From Pristionchus mayeri (Eukaryota; Nematoda; Chromadorea; Rhabditida; Neodiplogasteridae): a DNA stretch of 64,000 nt. Location: NCBI GenBank assembly GCA_036245805.1, contig BTRK01000002.1, positions 24,483,067 to 24,547,066 of the forward strand, given 5' to 3'. A model generated the notes under the pieces. That model ran no database searches. It saw nothing but the letters and a program-made list of their open reading frames with translations, and was not told the origin of the DNA. A program made the position numbers and the translations under genes. Positions 60,579 through 64,000 of this stretch are shown piece by piece (the first letter of the stretch is position 1; each line of letters starts with the position of its first letter).

Positions 60579-61591
60579 GACTTGGCACTGGCCAAAATTC
60601 GAATTCCTACTGACTTCACCAATAGGTCGGCCTCGTCGAGAGAAACCGACGTGCATCGCCAGAAGTTCGATCCGCATCCGCGCGGTCGCGGGAGCGGATG
60701 TTGAAAAAATACTACGGTAGCATCGATTTCTTTAAATCGACTCCAATCACTGCGGCGGTAGGGGCGCTGCATTCCTTGACAAATTCTAAGACTTTTTTAC
60801 TCCGGTGAATTTTTCGATCAGATTCCATCTAACGCTAGAAATCGATAATTCTACTTTTGCTTCGGATACAATTTCAATTCCATAGAAATTTTTCAAGAAC
60901 CCCCACAAATATTATAGTTGATTTAGCTTTTGCTTGACCCGATACATACTTCAGTAGAAAGGCGCGAATTAACATTTCCCGGAAGGAAGTTAAAATTAAT
61001 TATTAATGAATTATGGTGTAATTTTTGGGTTACGGTAGGTGAGTGCAAAGGTTGGACGACTTTTACCAACGGATGTCACATGGTCTTAAAATCGATTTTA
61101 GACAATCCTACACCATTTGGGAAAAGTCGTCCAACCTTTACCCTCACCTACCGTAACCCAAAAATTACACCATAATTCATTAATAATTAATTTTAACTTC
61201 CTTCCGGGAAATTTTAATTCGCGCCTTTCTACTGAAGTATGTATCGGCTCAAGCAAAAGCTAAATCAACAATAATATTTGTGGGGGTTCTTGAAAAATTT
61301 CTGGGGAATTGATATTGTATTCGAAGTAAAATTAGAATTATCGATTTCTAGCGTTAGATGGAATCTGATCGAAAAATTCACCGGAGTAAAAAAGTCTCAG
61401 AATTTGTCAAGGAACACAGCGCAGTGATTGGAGTCGATTTAAAGAAATCGATGCTACCGTAGTATTTTTTCAACATCCGCGCCTGCGATCGCGCGGATGC
61501 GGATCGAACTTCTGGCGATGCACGTCGGTTTCCCTCGACCGACCTATTGGAGAAGTTAGTAGGAATTCGAATTTTTGGCCAGTGCCAAGTC
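60579..61591. repeat. 1 kb foldback element with about 470-bp arms
   Basis: The ends GACTTGGCACTGGCC and GGCCAGTGCCAAGTC are the start of two arms that pair along almost their whole length, including a GC-rich CGCATCCGCGCG region. They meet at a short loop near 61065-61115 (arms read GCAAAGGTTGGACGACTTTT and the reverse complement). Arms differ by scattered substitutions only. No coding frame or clear target duplication is visible. Confidence 0.85.
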
Positions 61592-62779
61592 GCTGAAGAA
61601 ATATGTTGATATTCTCAGATAGTCTGTTATATTAAACTGTCTCATATTTTTCCCAATTTTAGGTCAACTGCAATTCATTACTCTGCTTCGAAGAACAGGG
61701 ATAGGCGCCTCAACTTAGGGACACTGCAAAATACTACCAAGAGACCATTCTAACATCATCTGACTAAAGACCCATTACTCTTCGTTTCTTTAGAAAATAT
61801 CACTCTAGGGACCCAGAAATCACACACACATGGTCGTGATTAGTGCAAATTAACAGAAAAATCAGCAATTCTCCAATTTTGCACTGCCATTGAGTGATAG
61901 TACATGAGGTGTTTGGCCAGCTAATCATGAAAAGTCGGAGGTTATATCTGTCGAGGAAACGGTACACCGCATTCCATGGTTTTCGATACCAATTTTTGTG
62001 ACAAAAAATAAAAAGTTCATGATCATGAAGGATGAATCTGTTGTATGATAAATTAGAGATGTTTAGACCAATCTTTCGAAACACCCAAGTGAATTAAATA
62101 TTATTGGGGCCATAAATCTGAATCTCTTTAAAGGTGTATTTTTCAGAAGTTGCGACGTGTTCAACATCCAAGTTTAGTATGACAAAAGATTAAAGTGCTT
62201 CATGCCACTATTTTTTTGTCCTCTGAATACTGATCATTGAAAACTCCCTTCCATGTGCCACTTTGAATTCACACAAAATGTATTCGATAAACCGATAATT
62301 ACAAAAAAAATGTTGCATCGTATTTAATGAGCTCGGTGACTTATGCATGCGACTGTGCAATACGGAATTTATTCTTTAATTTTCGATACAACTGCATAAA
62401 ACAGCTTGTTCAGCAAAAATACCAAACTAAATTATCGAAAAGTATTTTAATTTAGATATTTCATACGATATCACCTGATCACTTTCTCTTTGATATCTGC
62501 CATGAAACCCTTCCCGATTGGAAATCCAACGTTACCTTTCCCGTCCTGAAATTATAAATTGGGTACGCAGTGCAGCAATATAGTAAATATAGAGGCGCAG
62601 ATAAATTAATGTTTTACTACTTTTCAGGAATACTAAATACGAGGAATTTTGTGCTTGTAAAACTAAAAACACCACACATTAGTTAAATATATATACTGTG
62701 GCAAAAATTTGTATATACAGTCGCGCCCATAAGTCACTGGACACTTTTGGAATGGGTTTGAACTTTTTGCTCAGGAAAT
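61592..62779. other. AT-rich gene-poor stretch
   Basis: No gene is recognised. The frame 61800-62084 (-) has no domain. It ends at the repeat-like GTCGCGCCCATAAGTCACTGG just before the giant palindrome. Confidence 0.4.
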
Positions 62780-64000
62780 ATATCATTCTGAGGCTAGGAC
62801 GTTATGCACCGAATTCATCGGAGATTTTTCTTTTTGATATTGGGGTATGATGCAATAGCCTAGTCATTGCGTAGTGATGACGCAATCAAAATGTACTTTT
62901 TCAAAACGGCATTATTCTTACATGAATTTTTTCCTGCTGGCCAAACTTTCCGAGGTTGGAGTAATGCCCGAGGCCTACCCAGAAAAATTTTTTGAGGTTG
63001 CTGCGCGACCGCACATTTGCTGCAGCCTTGCTGCAAAATCGAGGTCGGAAATTAAGATCTCGGCTCATAGTCCAGCTATAAATTCGTTCAAGGCGTCAAA
63101 ATGATCGCCATCATGAACCCAGATGATCCTAAGAATATGAAAACAATATCTCGAAATTTACCCCCAGGGCATGAAAAAATCACTTTTTTGCATGACCATT
63201 TTTTGGACAACCATAACTTTGTGGGAAAGTTAGGTAAAAATCTGGTTTTGACATAGAAATGTTCAAAATGTATTGAAGGACTGATGTTCCACTTTTTAGA
63301 GCGAGTGGATATCTCTCCTGTCCGCGGCGACCCTTTATCGGAGGCGTACTAGGGTCGGGAAACACCCTGTTTACGCACTCCGTCGTCTGCACTCTCTCGC
63401 CCATAGTGGTAAACAGGGTGTTTCCCGACTCCAGTATACCTCCGGAAAACGCACACCACGGGCAGGTGAGATATCCAATCGCTCTAAAAAGTTGGTCATC
63501 AGTCGTTCAATACATTTTAAACATTTCTATGTAAAAAACAGATTTTTACCTAACTTTCCCACAAAGTTATGGTTGTCCAAAAATGGTCACGCAAAAAAGT
63601 GATTTTTTCATGCCCTGATGGTAAATGTCGAGATATTGTTTTCATATTCTCAGGATCATCTGGGTTCATGATGTCGATCATTTTGATGCCTTGAACGAAT
63701 TTATAGCTGGACAAGGAGCCGAGATCTGAACTTTCGACCTCGATTTTTCAGCAAGGCTGCAGCAAATGTGCGGTGGCGCAGAACCTCAAAATTTTTTTCT
63801 GGATAGGCCTCGAACATGACTCCAACCTCGGAAAGTTTGGCCAGCAGGAAAAATCCATGTAAGAATAATGCCGTTTTGAAAAAGTAGATTTTGATTGCGT
63901 CATCACTACGCAATGACTAGGCTATTGCATCATACCCCAATATCAAAAAGAAAAATCTCCGATGAATTCGGTGCATAACGTTCTAGCCTCAGAATGATAT
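62780..64000. repeat. Giant palindrome running off the window end
   Basis: Sequence from 62780 to about 63390 is mirrored from 64000 back to about 63395, with centre near 63390 and a short loop between AAACACCCTGTTTACG and TAAACAGGGTGTTTCCC. Arms are over 600 bp and the right arm continues past the window. Each arm encodes a related peptide (FFLLAKLSEVGVM.EAYPEK) on opposite strands, at about 62920-63104 and 63860-63701. The end motif of the 59.2-60.5 kb element is found inside both arms. Confidence 0.85.

Overview
The window is nuclear DNA of a nematode. The clearest sign is a sperm-specific MSP-domain (SSP-type) gene at 23.5-24.0 kb. Genes are split into many short exons with AG/GT borders, several donors read GTACGG, and mariner, hAT and LINE elements lie between and inside genes. 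The gene style and the F-box gene would fit a free-living clade V nematode such as a diplogastrid (Pristionchus-like), but that placement is inference. All gene models were spliced by eye from reading frames and splice signals.

Left part (1-28 kb) is gene-rich. It holds a Di-Ras small GTPase (drn-1-like, +), a RING-less paralogue and then a full RNF170-type membrane E3 ligase (both -), a four-span membrane protein with a C-terminal PPSY motif (+), a phytochelatin synthase (-), a long gene-poor stretch, a sperm-specific MSP-domain protein (+), and a 17-beta-HSD12-type short-chain dehydrogenase (-).

The middle (28.8-51 kb) is accessory DNA. Two opposed copies of an unknown exon sharing a QLECWK core are followed by an almost intact CR1/jockey-like LINE, which ends about 150 bp before a BRI3-like gene. 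Next comes a large inverted duplication: arms of about 2 kb, each carrying a nearly identical zinc-finger gene, face each other across about 9.6 kb. The spacer contains three paralogues of an unrecognised small Cys-rich single-span membrane protein, an F-box gene and two mariner elements.

The right end (51-64 kb) carries the polymerase half of mitochondrial DNA polymerase gamma (-). Its introns hold a hAT-type MITE and a foldback repeat that contains a POLG exon in one arm and a decayed mirror copy in the other. Beyond 58.7 kb I see only repeats: a TIR element enclosing a LINE fragment, a 1 kb perfect-style foldback, and a giant palindrome that runs off the window end. The POLG 5' half was not found.

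Candidates for something undescribed are the Cys-rich membrane protein family inside the inverted duplication, the RING-less RNF170 paralogue, and the exon-bearing foldback inside POLG.
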